Shown one piece after another: positions 53,363 to 61,438 of a stretch of DNA of 64,000 nt. Source of the stretch: Sphingomonas endophytica (lineage in GTDB: Bacteria; Pseudomonadota; Alphaproteobacteria; Sphingomonadales; Sphingomonadaceae); NCBI RefSeq assembly GCF_014199415.1, contig NZ_JACIJN010000005.1, positions 224,069-288,068 on the forward strand, read 5' to 3'. The position numbers and the translations under genes are program-made. Position 1 is the first letter of the stretch. Each line of letters begins with the position of its first letter. The notes beneath the pieces were generated by a model that saw only the letters and a list, made by a program, of their open reading frames with translations, made no database searches and was not told the DNA's origin.

Positions 53363-54073
53363 TCAGCTGCGCTCGACCGGGGCGTTGAGCATATAGCCCA
53401 CGCCCCGCACCGTTACGATCGGCGCCGGCGCGCCCGCGCTGCCCAGCTTGCGGCGCAAGCGGCTGACCAACACGTCGATCGAGCGGTCCGAGCTGTCGCC
53501 GAGCCGTGTCCGGCTCAGCTCGATCAGCCGCTCGCGCGCGATCACGCGCTGCGCATGGTCGGCGAGCACCACCAGCAGATCGAATTCCGCCCCGGTCAGA
53601 TCGACGATCGCCCCACTCGGCGAGGCGAGTTCGCGACGCGGCAGGTTCACCGTCCAGCCGTCGAAGGTCAGCATGCCCTGATCGCCCGCCCCCGCGCGCC
53701 GGTCGAGCGCCGGGCGGCGCAGCACCGCGCGGACCCGCGCCACCAGTTCGCGCGTCCCGAACGGCTTGGCGATATAATCGTCCGCACCCAGCTCGAGCCC
53801 GACGACCCGATCGGTCTCGCTGGCGCGCGCCGACATGAAGATGATCGGCACGTCGCTCTTCTGTCGCAGCGAGCGGCACAGGTCGATCCCGCTCGTCCCC
53901 GGCAACATGATGTCGAGCAGCACCAGATCGACCGGCCCCGATTCGAGCGCCAGCCACATTTCCGGCGCGGCCGAGGCGGGACGGACGGCAAAGCCATTCT
54001 CCTGCAGCGCGCGCGCGGTGAGCATCCGGAGCGACGGATCGTCCTCGACAAGCAGGATCGTAGGGGCGGTCAT
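53363..54073 (-). CDS. OmpR/PhoB-family response regulator
   Basis: A 236-aa regulator with a receiver domain (VEDDPSLRML, phospho-acceptor D54 in DLVLLDIMLPG, FMSA, and K in AKPFGTRELVARV) and a C-terminal winged helix DNA-binding domain (LTGAEFDLLVVLADHAQRVIARERLIEL, DRSIDVLVSRLRRKLG). It pairs with the kinase gene directly downstream. Targets are unknown; the next gene after the kinase is a SulP transporter and may be regulated by the pair. Confidence 0.95.
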   Translation of the reverse strand: MTAPTILLVEDDPSLRMLTARALQENGFAVRPASAAPEMWLALESGPVDLVLLDIMLPGTSGIDLCRSLRQKSDVPIIFMSARASETDRVVGLELGADDYIAKPFGTRELVARVRAVLRRPALDRRAGAGDQGMLTFDGWTVNLPRRELASPSGAIVDLTGAEFDLLVVLADHAQRVIARERLIELSRTRLGDSSDRSIDVLVSRLRRKLGSAGAPAPIVTVRGVGYMLNAPVERS

Positions 54074-54228
54074 GGCCTTAGGACGTAGGGACCGTACCGG
54101 ACCCGGTCAATCGAAGCTCGAAAAACGCGACCGCCGCGAAAAAAGCTGTTGCGGGGTACGGACACCGCTGCTAGTGGCGCCACCTCACCCGGCGGGAGCA
54201 GCCAAATGCTTCCGGTCACGGCGCCAGA

Positions 54229-54303
54229 GCGGGCGTAGCTCAGGGGTAGAGCACAACCTTGCCAAGGTTGGGGTCGAGGGTTCGAATCCCTTCGCCCGCT
54301 CCA
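54229..54303 (+). tRNA. tRNA-Gly (anticodon GCC)
   Basis: A 75-base cloverleaf with the encoded CCA end at 54301-54303. The acceptor stem GCGGGCG pairs with CGCCCGC; the D arm GCTCAGGGGTAGAGC, anticodon stem-loop CAACCTTGCCAAGGTTG with anticodon GCC, and T arm GAGGGTTCGAATCCCTT are all well formed. It lies between the response regulator and the HPP gene. Confidence 0.97.
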
Positions 54304-54414
54304 GTTTTCCGACAGACAGATGCGTTTCCCCTTCGGGGACCTTTCGCGTTTCCGCGCGTCCATGATGCTCCGTCGGCGGTGACGACGCGGCGGCGCTGCG
54401 CTACGGGCGCGCAC

Positions 54415-55119
54415 ATGACGCCGTTCTTCTCGCTCCTGCTCGCCGGCGCGCATTGGCCGGCCCGGTTGCTGGCCTGTCTCGGCGCGGCTTTGTGCCTCGC
54501 GCTGACCTTTCTCGTCTGCGCACGGCTGCCGCTGAGCCAGGCCGATCTGCCGATCATCGTCGCGCCGCTCGGCGCCTCGGCGGTGCTGGTCTTCGCGGTG
54601 CCCGCCAGCCCGCTGGCGCAGCCGTGGTCGGTGATCGGCGGCAATGTCGTCTCGGCGCTGGTCGGAGTCGCCGCCTATCACCTGATCCCGCAGACCGCGC
54701 TGGCGGCGGGCGTCGCGGTGGGCGGCGCGATCCTCGCGATGTCGCTGTTGCGCTGCCTGCACCCGCCGGGCGGCGCGGCGGCGCTGACCGCGGTGATCGG
54801 CAGCCCCGGCATCCATGCCGCCGGCTGGACCTTCGCGTTCGCGCCGGTCGGGGTCAACTCGGTCGCGCTGGTCGCGCTGGGCATCCTCTATCATCGCATG
54901 ACCCGCCACAGCTATCCGCACCGCGCCGCCGCACCGGGCACCGCGCCCGCCCCGGGGCTGCACGCCGCCGATATCGACGCGGCGCTCGCCGATCTGCACG
55001 AGACGTTCGACATCGCGCCCGAGGATCTCGACGCGCTGCTGACCCGTGCCGAGGCGCACGCCGCCGCGCGGCGCGCCGGCTCGACAAAAACGCGGCAACC
55101 CGGCACGCCGGTGCGATGA
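54415..55119 (+). CDS. HPP family membrane protein
   Basis: A 234-aa protein with four hydrophobic segments in the first ~165 residues and the family motif in SLLRCLHPPGGAAALTAVIG (the HPP residues). HPP proteins are linked to nitrite transport in plants and cyanobacteria, but bacterial members are not well characterised. The C-terminal tail from about 180 is cytoplasmic and helical, with ADLHETFDIAPEDLDALL. ATG 54415 is used. The stop overlaps the DUF72 gene (ATGA). Confidence 0.88.
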   Translation: MTPFFSLLLAGAHWPARLLACLGAALCLALTFLVCARLPLSQADLPIIVAPLGASAVLVFAVPASPLAQPWSVIGGNVVSALVGVAAYHLIPQTALAAGVAVGGAILAMSLLRCLHPPGGAAALTAVIGSPGIHAAGWTFAFAPVGVNSVALVALGILYHRMTRHSYPHRAAAPGTAPAPGLHAADIDAALADLHETFDIAPEDLDALLTRAEAHAAARRAGSTKTRQPGTPVR

Positions 55120-55910
55120 CGGCTTCTTCGATTCGGGTGGGCATCGGCGGCTGGACCTACGAGCCGTGGCGCGGGAGCTTCTATCCCGACAAATGGCCGC
55201 AGAAGCGCGAGCTGGAATACGCCAGCCGCCACGTCACCGCGATCGAGGTCAACGGCACCTTCTATTCGTCGTTCAAGCCCGCGACCTTCGCCGGCTGGCG
55301 CGCCGCCGCACCGGACGGGTTCGTCTTCGCGCTCAAGGCATCGCGCTATTGCGTGACGCGCAAGGTGCTGGCCGAGGCCGGTGAATCGATCGCGCGCTTC
55401 GTCGGCCAAGGGATCGTCGAACTGGGCGAGATGCTCGGTCCGATCCTGTGGCAGCTGCCCGCAACGCGGAAGTTCGATGCCGAGGACATCGCGGCCTTCC
55501 TCAAGCTGCTGCCTGCCAGCGAGGCCGGGGTGCCGCTGCGCCATGCTATCCAGGTGCGGCACGAGAGCTTCGCGACTTCGGAGTTCATCACCCTGTGCCG
55601 CGCCGCCGGCGTGGCGATCGTCCATGGCGATTCGGCGGACTATCCGGCGCTGGCGGACGTCTCGGGCGACTTCGTCTATGCGCGGCTCGAGGATGCGCGT
55701 GAAGAGGAGCCGGCCGGTTATGAGCCGGCCGCGCTCGACCGCTGGCGCGACGTCGCACGGGAATGGGCGGCGGGCGGTAGCCCCGACGGCCTGCCCTATG
55801 TCGCCGACCCCGCGCCGAAGCAGCCGCGCGACACGTTCATCTTCATGATCAACGGCGCAAAAGTGCGCGCGCCGCATGCCGCGATGGCGCTGATCGAACG
55901 GCTCGTCTGA
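55116..55910 (+). CDS. DUF72 domain protein
   Basis: A 264-aa TIM-barrel-like protein of the DUF72 family. The signature IRVGIGGWTYEPWRGSFYP and YASRHVTAIEVNGTFYSS is followed by FVFALKASRYCVTRK and ILWQLPATRKFD. Activity is not established; the fold suggests a metal-dependent hydrolase or isomerase. It is translationally coupled to the HPP gene by an ATGA overlap. Confidence 0.92.
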   Translation: MTASSIRVGIGGWTYEPWRGSFYPDKWPQKRELEYASRHVTAIEVNGTFYSSFKPATFAGWRAAAPDGFVFALKASRYCVTRKVLAEAGESIARFVGQGIVELGEMLGPILWQLPATRKFDAEDIAAFLKLLPASEAGVPLRHAIQVRHESFATSEFITLCRAAGVAIVHGDSADYPALADVSGDFVYARLEDAREEEPAGYEPAALDRWRDVAREWAAGGSPDGLPYVADPAPKQPRDTFIFMINGAKVRAPHAAMALIERLV

Positions 55911-56015
55911 GCGCGCGAATGTTGCGAATGTTGAGACGCTGGCGGCTTTTCTCAACATTGGTGCAGCGCCGATCATACGCCCGCCATGCCGCGCGTTGGC
56001 GCGTGTAGGACAGCC

Positions 56016-56387
56016 TCAATCCACGCCTTCGAGCGCCGCCACGATCGCGGCGATCGCCGGGTCGGTATAGGTCGCGACCGGATCGTCAGAGCCATCGGCG
56101 CGCGAGTGGTACGCCCCAGCCTCGAACGCGTCGTGAACCTGCTGGAACAACTCGGGCCAGCGATGCGCGACGCCGTCGAGCCAAAGGCCCTGCAAGAGCC
56201 CCCACAGGTCGCCCGCGATGCTGTCGCACACCGCATAGGACAACTCGCCGCGATGATAGGCACGCGCGAGCCGGGCCGCGAAGCGGTCGAGGAAGGCGGC
56301 TATGTCCTCGCCCTCCCCGATCGCGCCGTCGCGAAACAATCGCTCCGCCGCGGCCAGCGCGGTCGTGGCCGGCGGCCCGTCATCCAT
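56016..56387 (-). CDS. Hypothetical protein
   Basis: A 123-aa acidic protein with no signal peptide and no membrane segment. It is mostly helical (AERLFRDGAIGEGEDIAAFLDRF and RLARAYHRGELSYAVCDSIAGDLWGLLQG), with one tryptophan-rich stretch. I do not recognise a family. ATG 56387 gives the start MDDGPPATT; an ATG at 56414 is also in frame. It is convergent with the DUF72 gene and divergent from the exported ABM gene. Confidence 0.6.
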   Translation of the reverse strand: MDDGPPATTALAAAERLFRDGAIGEGEDIAAFLDRFAARLARAYHRGELSYAVCDSIAGDLWGLLQGLWLDGVAHRWPELFQQVHDAFEAGAYHSRADGSDDPVATYTDPAIAAIVAALEGVD

Positions 56388-56486
56388 TTGCGCATCCTTG
56401 CGACAGGCTGCCACGGAAGCGGGCAGACGCGTCAGGTGGATGGTTCTAGGCTATTTCCCGCGGCGAGGCGACCGCAGGAGGTCAGG

Positions 56487-56909
56487 ATGAGAGACATGAT
56501 GCGCGCGGCAGGCGCCGCGACGCTGGCGCTGGCCGGCGCGGGAGCCGCACAGGCCACGCCGGGCGACACCGGCATGATGGTGCGGATCGCCGAAGTGTCG
56601 GTCGATCCGGCGCAACTCGACGCCTATAAGACGATCCTCGCGACCGAGCAGGAGGCGTCGGTCCGCAGCGAGCCGGGTGTGCTGATGCTCCACTCGGTCC
56701 AGATCGCGGACGATCCGACGCAGATCCGGCTGCTCGAGGTCTACGCCAGCCGCGCCGCCTACGAAGCGCATATCCGCGCGCCGCATTTCCTGACCTACAA
56801 GACCGCGACCGCGACGATGGTGCGCGCGCTGCGGCTGGTCGACACGCAGCCGATCCTGCTGTGCGCCAAGTCGAAGGGCAAGGCCGGCGGGCCGGTGACG
56901 TGCATGTGA
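56487..56909 (+). CDS. Exported antibiotic-biosynthesis-monooxygenase (ABM) domain protein
   Basis: A 140-aa protein with a cleavable leader (ending AGAAQA near residue 22) followed by an ABM/YgiN-like ferredoxin fold: VRIAEVSVDPAQLDAYKTIL, SEPGVLMLHSVQIADDPT and RLLEVYASRAAYEAHIRAPHF. YgiN-type members act on quinols, but an exported form is unusual and its substrate is unknown. Two cysteines near the C-terminus (LLCAKSKG and VTCM) could pair. A strong ribosome-binding site (GCAGGAGGTCAGG) sits before ATG 56487. Confidence 0.8.
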   Translation: MRDMMRAAGAATLALAGAGAAQATPGDTGMMVRIAEVSVDPAQLDAYKTILATEQEASVRSEPGVLMLHSVQIADDPTQIRLLEVYASRAAYEAHIRAPHFLTYKTATATMVRALRLVDTQPILLCAKSKGKAGGPVTCM

Positions 56910-57007
56910 GCACACCCGTCTAACCATATCCGGTCGGCGCGGGACTGCCGCCGCGCTCGCGCACCCCGTAAAGCCGCGCCCATCGTCACGCCACGCCGCG
57001 AGCAACG

Positions 57008-57781
57008 ATGACCGACCACGAAGCACGCTATCTCCGTGAGGTACAGTATCGCTTTCCCGACCGGCTGGCGGCGCGCGCGATCCTTCATCGCCGATACGGA
57101 CGCGGCGACTGGTTCACGTGGCTGGCCGAAGCGATCGCCTTCACGCCGGGCAGCGTGGTGGCGGATGTGGGATGTGGCGCCGGGGCGTTCTGGCAACAGG
57201 CACCGGCCGGCGTCCCGGACGATCTGGCGTTGCGGTTGATCGACAATTCGCCGGGGATGGTAGCGGCGGCGGAAGCGGCGGTGCACGCCGCCGGGCGGTG
57301 GCGCGACGTCGCCGCGATCGTCGGCGATGCGGCGGCGTTGCCGTTGGCGGACCGCAGCGTCGACACCACGCTGGCGATCCACATGCTGTACCACCTTCGC
57401 GATCCTGTCGCCGAGCTGGCGCGGGTGACGCGGCCGGGCGGGACGGTGGCGGTGGTGCTCAACCGGTCGGGCACGATGGCGGAGCTGAGCGGACTGGTCG
57501 AAGCGGCCCTAGGCCGAAGAGCGGCGCGACCGGCCCCTTTGTCGTCGGAGCAGGGCCTCGCGCTGATGCAGGCGCGGTTCGGCACGGTCGAGGTGCGACG
57601 CTTTGATGACACGTTGCGCGTCACCGACCCCGTCGATCTGCTCGGCTATCTGACCAGCCTGCCCGAGGCGGACGCACCCGGCGCGGCGGCGAAGCTGGCG
57701 GCGGCGGTCGATTCGGCGTTCCGGGTGACCGACGTGTTCGCCGTTACGAAGGCGTCGGAGCTGTTGATCGCACGACGCTGA
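57008..57781 (+). CDS. Class I SAM-dependent methyltransferase (UbiE/ArsM-like)
   Basis: A 257-aa protein with a Rossmann methyltransferase core: motif I GSVVADVGCGAGAFW (residues ~52-66), acidic loop LIDNSPGMVAAA, motif II GDAAALPLADRSVDTTLAIHMLYHL and post-motif VTRPGGTVAVV. Substrate is unknown. It stands alone, with the CTGATCCGGG repeat following its stop. Confidence 0.88.
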   Translation: MTDHEARYLREVQYRFPDRLAARAILHRRYGRGDWFTWLAEAIAFTPGSVVADVGCGAGAFWQQAPAGVPDDLALRLIDNSPGMVAAAEAAVHAAGRWRDVAAIVGDAAALPLADRSVDTTLAIHMLYHLRDPVAELARVTRPGGTVAVVLNRSGTMAELSGLVEAALGRRAARPAPLSSEQGLALMQARFGTVEVRRFDDTLRVTDPVDLLGYLTSLPEADAPGAAAKLAAAVDSAFRVTDVFAVTKASELLIARR

Positions 57782-57794
57782 TCGCCGCCGCCCG

Positions 57795-57870
57795 GTATCT
57801 GATCCGGGGCCACGCTTTTTTGTCGGCCGGCTGTTGAAGAAGCGGGATCCCGGATCAGGCCCGGGACGAC
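57795..57870. repeat. Dispersed CCGGATCAGG palindrome, copy
   Basis: Arm gtatctgatccggggcc at 57795-57811 and arm cccggatcaggcccgggac at 57849-57867, imperfect and separated by about 40 bases. It lies between the convergent methyltransferase and ribH genes, so it is likely to be used as a transcription end for both. Confidence 0.7.
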
Positions 57871-57876
57871 AGGGTG

Positions 57877-58296
57877 TCAGCCCAGCCGCTCTTTCAGGTC
57901 GAGCATCGCCAGCGCCGCCCTGGCGGCCGCGCCGCCCTTGTCGAGCTGCGCCGGGTCGGCGCGGGCGATCGCCTGCGCCTCGTTCTCGGTGGTGAGGATG
58001 CCGTTGCCAATCGGCACCCCGTCCATGGTCAGCGCCATGATCCCGCGCGCGCTTTCGTTGGCGACGATCTCGAAATGATAGGTCTCGCCGCGGATCACGA
58101 CGCCGAGCGCGACGAACGCGTCATAGCGCCCGCTCTCCGCCGCCAGCGCGATCGCACCGGGCACTTCGAGCGCGCCGGGCACGGTCAGCACCTCGGCACG
58201 GTGCCCCGCCGCCTCGACCGCCGCCGTCGCGCCCGCGACCAGCATGTCGTTGAGATGATCGTAGAAACGCGCTTCGACGATGAGGACGTTGGCCAT
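57877..58296 (-). CDS. ribH: 6,7-dimethyl-8-ribityllumazine synthase
   Basis: A 139-aa enzyme that joins 5-amino-6-ribitylaminouracil and DHBP in riboflavin synthesis. [56 protein letters not shown] and [14 protein letters not shown] are diagnostic. ATG 58296 shares one base with the ribB stop. It ends the minus-strand riboflavin set ribD-ribE-ribB-ribH. Confidence 0.96.
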   Translation of the reverse strand: MANVLIVEARFYDHLNDMLVAGATAAVEAAGHRAEVLTVPGALEVPGAIALAAESGRYDAFVALGVVIRGETYHFEIVANESARGIMALTMDGVPIGNGILTTENEAQAIARADPAQLDKGGAAARAALAMLDLKERLG

Positions 58297-59429
58297 CAAT
58301 CCACCTTCCGTTCGCCGACGATCGACAGCCCATAGCCGTCGAGCCCGACCAATGTGTGATGCGTGTTGGTGAGCAGCACCATGTCGTGCACGCCCAGCTC
58401 GGCGAGGATCATCGCGCCGACGCCATAGTCGCGCAATTCCTCCATATCGACCGTCGCCTGCTCGCCCGCCTTCAGCCGCACCGCGGTGGTGAAGGAATCG
58501 GCGCGCTGGCGGTTGATGACGACGATTACGCCCGCGCCTTCCGCGGCGATCAGCTCCATCGAGCGCGAGAGCATCCGGCTGCGCTCGCCCTCCTCGCCGA
58601 AGATGTCGGCGAACGGCGACAGCGCGTGCATCCGCACCAATGTCGGGCGCGACGGATCGACGCGACCCTTGACCAGCGCGACCTGCTCGGTGCCGGTCGC
58701 CTTGTTGCGATAGGCGCGGACGGTCCAGTCGCCGCCCCAGCGGCTGGTGAACGGCGCTTCGCTGACCAGCTCGACCAGGTGATCGTGGCGGCGGCGATAG
58801 GCGATCAGGTCGCGGATCGTGCCGATCTTGAGATTGTGGAGCTGCGCGAACGAGACGAGATCGTCGAGGCGCGCCATCGTGCCGTCCTCGTTCATGATCT
58901 CGCAGATCACGCCCGAGGGGTTGAGCCCGGCCAGCCGCGAGACGTCGACCGCCGCCTCGGTATGGCCGGCGCGCACCAGCACGCCGCCGTCGCGCGCGAC
59001 CAGCGGGAAGACATGCCCCGGCGTGACGATGTCGGTGCGGTCCTTGGTCGAGTCGATCGCCACCGCGATCGTGCACGCGCGGTCGGCGGCGGAGATGCCG
59101 GTCGTCACGCCCTCGCGCGCCTCGATCGAGACGGTGAAGGCGGTTTCGTGGCGGGTGCCGTTGTTGCGGCTCATCAGGTCGAGCCCGAGGTCCTCGACGC
59201 GCGCCTTGGTCATCGCGAGGCAGATCAGCCCGCGGCCATGGCGCGCCATGAAGTTGATCTTTTCGGGAGTCGCCATCTGCGCGGGGATGACGAGATCGCC
59301 CTCGTTCTCGCGATCCTCGTCGTCGACCAGAATGAACATCCGGCCGTTGCGCGCCTCGTCGATGATCTCTTCGGGGGTCGACAGATAGCCGTGGCGCAGG
59401 CGCGCGAGTTCGGCGGACTTAGCGGCCAC
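58296..59429 (-). CDS. ribB: 3,4-dihydroxy-2-butanone 4-phosphate synthase with degenerate GTP cyclohydrolase II-like half
   Basis: A 377-aa protein. Residues ~1-210 are an intact DHBP synthase: [49 protein letters not shown] and [13 protein letters not shown]. Residues ~225-377 resemble GTP cyclohydrolase II ([36 protein letters not shown]), but the cysteines that bind zinc in that enzyme are absent and the HSEC..RCDCG region is replaced. This matches the RibBX type known in Proteobacteria, in which only DHBP synthesis is retained. A separate GTP cyclohydrolase II gene should then exist elsewhere. Confidence 0.94.
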   Translation of the reverse strand: MAAKSAELARLRHGYLSTPEEIIDEARNGRMFILVDDEDRENEGDLVIPAQMATPEKINFMARHGRGLICLAMTKARVEDLGLDLMSRNNGTRHETAFTVSIEAREGVTTGISAADRACTIAVAIDSTKDRTDIVTPGHVFPLVARDGGVLVRAGHTEAAVDVSRLAGLNPSGVICEIMNEDGTMARLDDLVSFAQLHNLKIGTIRDLIAYRRRHDHLVELVSEAPFTSRWGGDWTVRAYRNKATGTEQVALVKGRVDPSRPTLVRMHALSPFADIFGEEGERSRMLSRSMELIAAEGAGVIVVINRQRADSFTTAVRLKAGEQATVDMEELRDYGVGAMILAELGVHDMVLLTNTHHTLVGLDGYGLSIVGERKVD

Positions 59430-60024
59430 GATAATGCTCCATGCGTTGCAGATAGCGGGCGAGGACGTCGACTTCGACGTTGACGGCGTGCCCCGCCGCC
59501 AGCGCGCCGAGCGTGGTGACCGCCTGCGTGTGCGGGATCAGGTTGACGGTGAAACGGGTGCCGTCCGCGGCGTCCTCCACCGCATTGACGGTCAGCGACA
59601 CGCCGTCGATCGTCACCGATCCTTTGGGCGCGAGGAACGGCGCCAGATCCGGGGGGATCCGGAACGCGATCCGGCGCGAATCGCCGTCGCTGGCGACCTC
59701 GGTGACCTCGGCGACGCCGTCGATATGGCCGGTGACGATATGCCCGCCGAGTTCATCCCCGAGCTTCATCGCGCGTTCGAGGTTGAGCGCGCGCCCTTCG
59801 GTCCACTGGCCTTGCGCGGTGCGGCTGCGCGTCTCGTTCGAGACGTCGACCGCGAACCAGCCGGGAGCTTTGTCGACCACCGTCAGGCAGATGCCCGAGC
59901 AGGAAATCGACGCGCCGAGATCGATGGTCGCGACGTCATAGCCGGTGGCGACGACGACGCGCGTGTCGCCGCGCTGCTCGATCTGGCGGATGGTGCCGAT
60001 GTCGGTGACGATGCCGGTGAACAT
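59419..60024 (-). CDS. ribE: Riboflavin synthase alpha subunit
   Basis: A 201-aa enzyme that converts two lumazine molecules to riboflavin. The start MFTGIVTDIGTIRQIEQRGDTRVVV and the duplicated barrel pattern (GASISCSGICLTVV and KGSVTIDGVSLTVNAV, ETRSRT and HIVTGHIDG) are diagnostic. ATG 60024 is used; the upstream frame is open but not conserved. Its end overlaps ribB by 11 bases. Confidence 0.96.
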   Translation of the reverse strand: MFTGIVTDIGTIRQIEQRGDTRVVVATGYDVATIDLGASISCSGICLTVVDKAPGWFAVDVSNETRSRTAQGQWTEGRALNLERAMKLGDELGGHIVTGHIDGVAEVTEVASDGDSRRIAFRIPPDLAPFLAPKGSVTIDGVSLTVNAVEDAADGTRFTVNLIPHTQAVTTLGALAAGHAVNVEVDVLARYLQRMEHYRGR

Positions 60025-60037
60025 GGGGATGGGCCTT

Positions 60038-61066
60038 TCAGGCGCGCTCGTAGACTTCGAGCCGGTCGCTGCCAAGCTGGCGCTGATCGGCAAGCGCCCA
60101 GCGGCCGTGCGCGTCGGCGAGGTCGGTGAGCCCGAAGTCGGCGAGCGTCCGCCCGCCGCCGATCAGAATCGGGGCGCGGTAGAGGAGCAGGCGGTCGGCG
60201 AGGTCGGCGCGCAGGAAGGCGGCAGCGGTCCGCGCGCCGCCCTCGACGAAGAGGTGGTCGGCGGGGAGTGCGGCGATGTCGTGGGGGGCGGTAATCCAGA
60301 TTGGTGCCGTCATCGCGAGCGGAGCGACGCGATCCAGAGCGTGCGGGGTGGGGCCCTGGATTGCTTCGCTACGCTCGCAATGACGTGCCTTCGCGGAAAG
60401 CACTACGCGTGGCGGTGAGCGATCCTCCAGCCCCGGCAGCCGCACATCCAGCTGGGGGCGATCCGCTTCCCATGTCCCGCGACCGACGAGGATCGCGTCG
60501 TGACGGCTGCGTTCGAGATGCGTGTGGGCGCGCGCCGCCGCACCGGTGATCCACTGGCTGCGCCCGTCCGCCATCGCCGCCGCGCCGTCGAGCGACAGCG
60601 CGAGCTTGAGCGTGACATGCGGGCGGCCCAGCGCACGGCGGGTGAGAAAGCCCGCCATCGACCGCCGCGCCGCATCGGCGAGCACGCCGCTCTCGACGGC
60701 AATGCCCGCCGCCCGCAGCCGCGCGAAACCGCCGCCGTCGGTGCGCGGGTCGGGGTCGCCGATCGCGGCGACAACGCGCGCGACACCGGCCACAACGAGC
60801 AGGTCCGCGCAGGCGGGGCCGCGCGTGCTGACATGCGCGCAAGGTTCGAGCGTGACATAGGCGGTCGCGCCGCGCGCCGCCCCGCCCGCCTCGCCGAGCG
60901 CCATCGCCTCGGCATGCGGCCGCCCGCCGGCCTGCGTCCAGCCGCGCCCGACGACCCGACCGTCGCGGACGATCACGCAGCCGACATTGGGGTTGGGCGT
61001 CGTCCGCCCGCGCGTCCGCCCCGCCAGCGCGAGCGCGGCGGCCATCCAGCGCGCGTCGTCGTTCAA
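60038..61066 (-). CDS. ribD: Bifunctional riboflavin deaminase/reductase RibD with in-frame palindrome insertion
   Basis: A 342-aa enzyme. The N-terminal deaminase (residues 1-145) has the zinc site in RPHAEAMAL and LEPCAHVSTRGPACADLL. The C-terminal reductase (150-342) has VTLKLALSLDG, SRHDAILVGRGTWEAD and DHLFVEGGARTAAAFL. Residues about 228-253, in the reductase part, are encoded by a repetitive palindrome (60309-60384; HCERSEAIQ and LAMTA). The reading frame is kept, so the enzyme may still be made with an extra loop. The exact insertion point lies after VVLSAKA. Confidence 0.94.
   Translation of the reverse strand: MNDDARWMAAALALAGRTRGRTTPNPNVGCVIVRDGRVVGRGWTQAGGRPHAEAMALGEAGGAARGATAYVTLEPCAHVSTRGPACADLLVVAGVARVVAAIGDPDPRTDGGGFARLRAAGIAVESGVLADAARRSMAGFLTRRALGRPHVTLKLALSLDGAAAMADGRSQWITGAAARAHTHLERSRHDAILVGRGTWEADRPQLDVRLPGLEDRSPPRVVLSAKARHCERSEAIQGPTPHALDRVAPLAMTAPIWITAPHDIAALPADHLFVEGGARTAAAFLRADLADRLLLYRAPILIGGGRTLADFGLTDLADAHGRWALADQRQLGSDRLEVYERA
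60309..60384. repeat. REP-like palindrome inside ribD
   Basis: Two 29-base arms at 60309-60337 and 60356-60384 match at 25 of 29 positions around an 18-base loop. Read on the minus strand this translates to HCERSEAIQ followed by a second arm ending LAMTA. That peptide is the well-known hallmark of translated intergenic palindromes. I see no other full copy of this arm type in the window. Confidence 0.9.
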
Positions 61067-61070
61067 CGGA

Positions 61071-61421
61071 TCAGAGGCCCATGTCGTTCAGCTTGTCGTC
61101 GAGCCGCTTGAACCCGGCGCGGAGCTTTTCCTCGCGCGCCTTCTGCGCGGCGACCTCGGCATCGCGGATCGGCTTGTCGATCTTCTGCTGCGCGACAATC
61201 TGCGCGTCGGTGCGGTCGAGCTTCCATTGCTGGAAGTAAACGATGTTGGGGCGGTATTCCTTCTCGGCGTAGGAATCGTAGAAGAACGCCCAGATCACCA
61301 CCCCGGTGACCACGATCGACAGGGCGAAGAAGCTCCACTCGTAACGCTCGCGCGTCTTGAGGAAGTAGCGCAGGTCGCGCGTGGCGCGCACCGGCGAGAT
61401 GCGGGCGAAGAATTGTCGCAT
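61071..61421 (-). CDS. Small single-helix membrane protein of unknown function
   Basis: A 116-aa protein with a charged N-terminus (MRQFFARISPVRATRDLRYF), one membrane helix (WSFFALSIVVTGVVIWAFFY) and a long, highly charged helical tail (QKIDKPIRDAEVAAQKAREEKLRAGFKRLDDKLNDMG), probably a coiled coil. I do not recognise a family. It lies between gltX (18-base gap) and ribD (4-base gap) on the same strand. ATG 61421 is chosen because upstream sequence has no membrane or family feature. Confidence 0.75.
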   Translation of the reverse strand: MRQFFARISPVRATRDLRYFLKTRERYEWSFFALSIVVTGVVIWAFFYDSYAEKEYRPNIVYFQQWKLDRTDAQIVAQQKIDKPIRDAEVAAQKAREEKLRAGFKRLDDKLNDMGL

Positions 61422-61438
61422 CGCGCCGATATAGGGCG

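Noticed and set aside
54259..54414. N-terminal extension of the HPP gene into the tRNA
   Set aside because: The extended frame would start inside tRNA-Gly; ATG 54415 gives the normal family N-terminus.
61000..61070. Possible FMN riboswitch before ribD
   Set aside because: The space between the upstream gene stop and ribD is only 4 bases, so there is no room for an RFN element.
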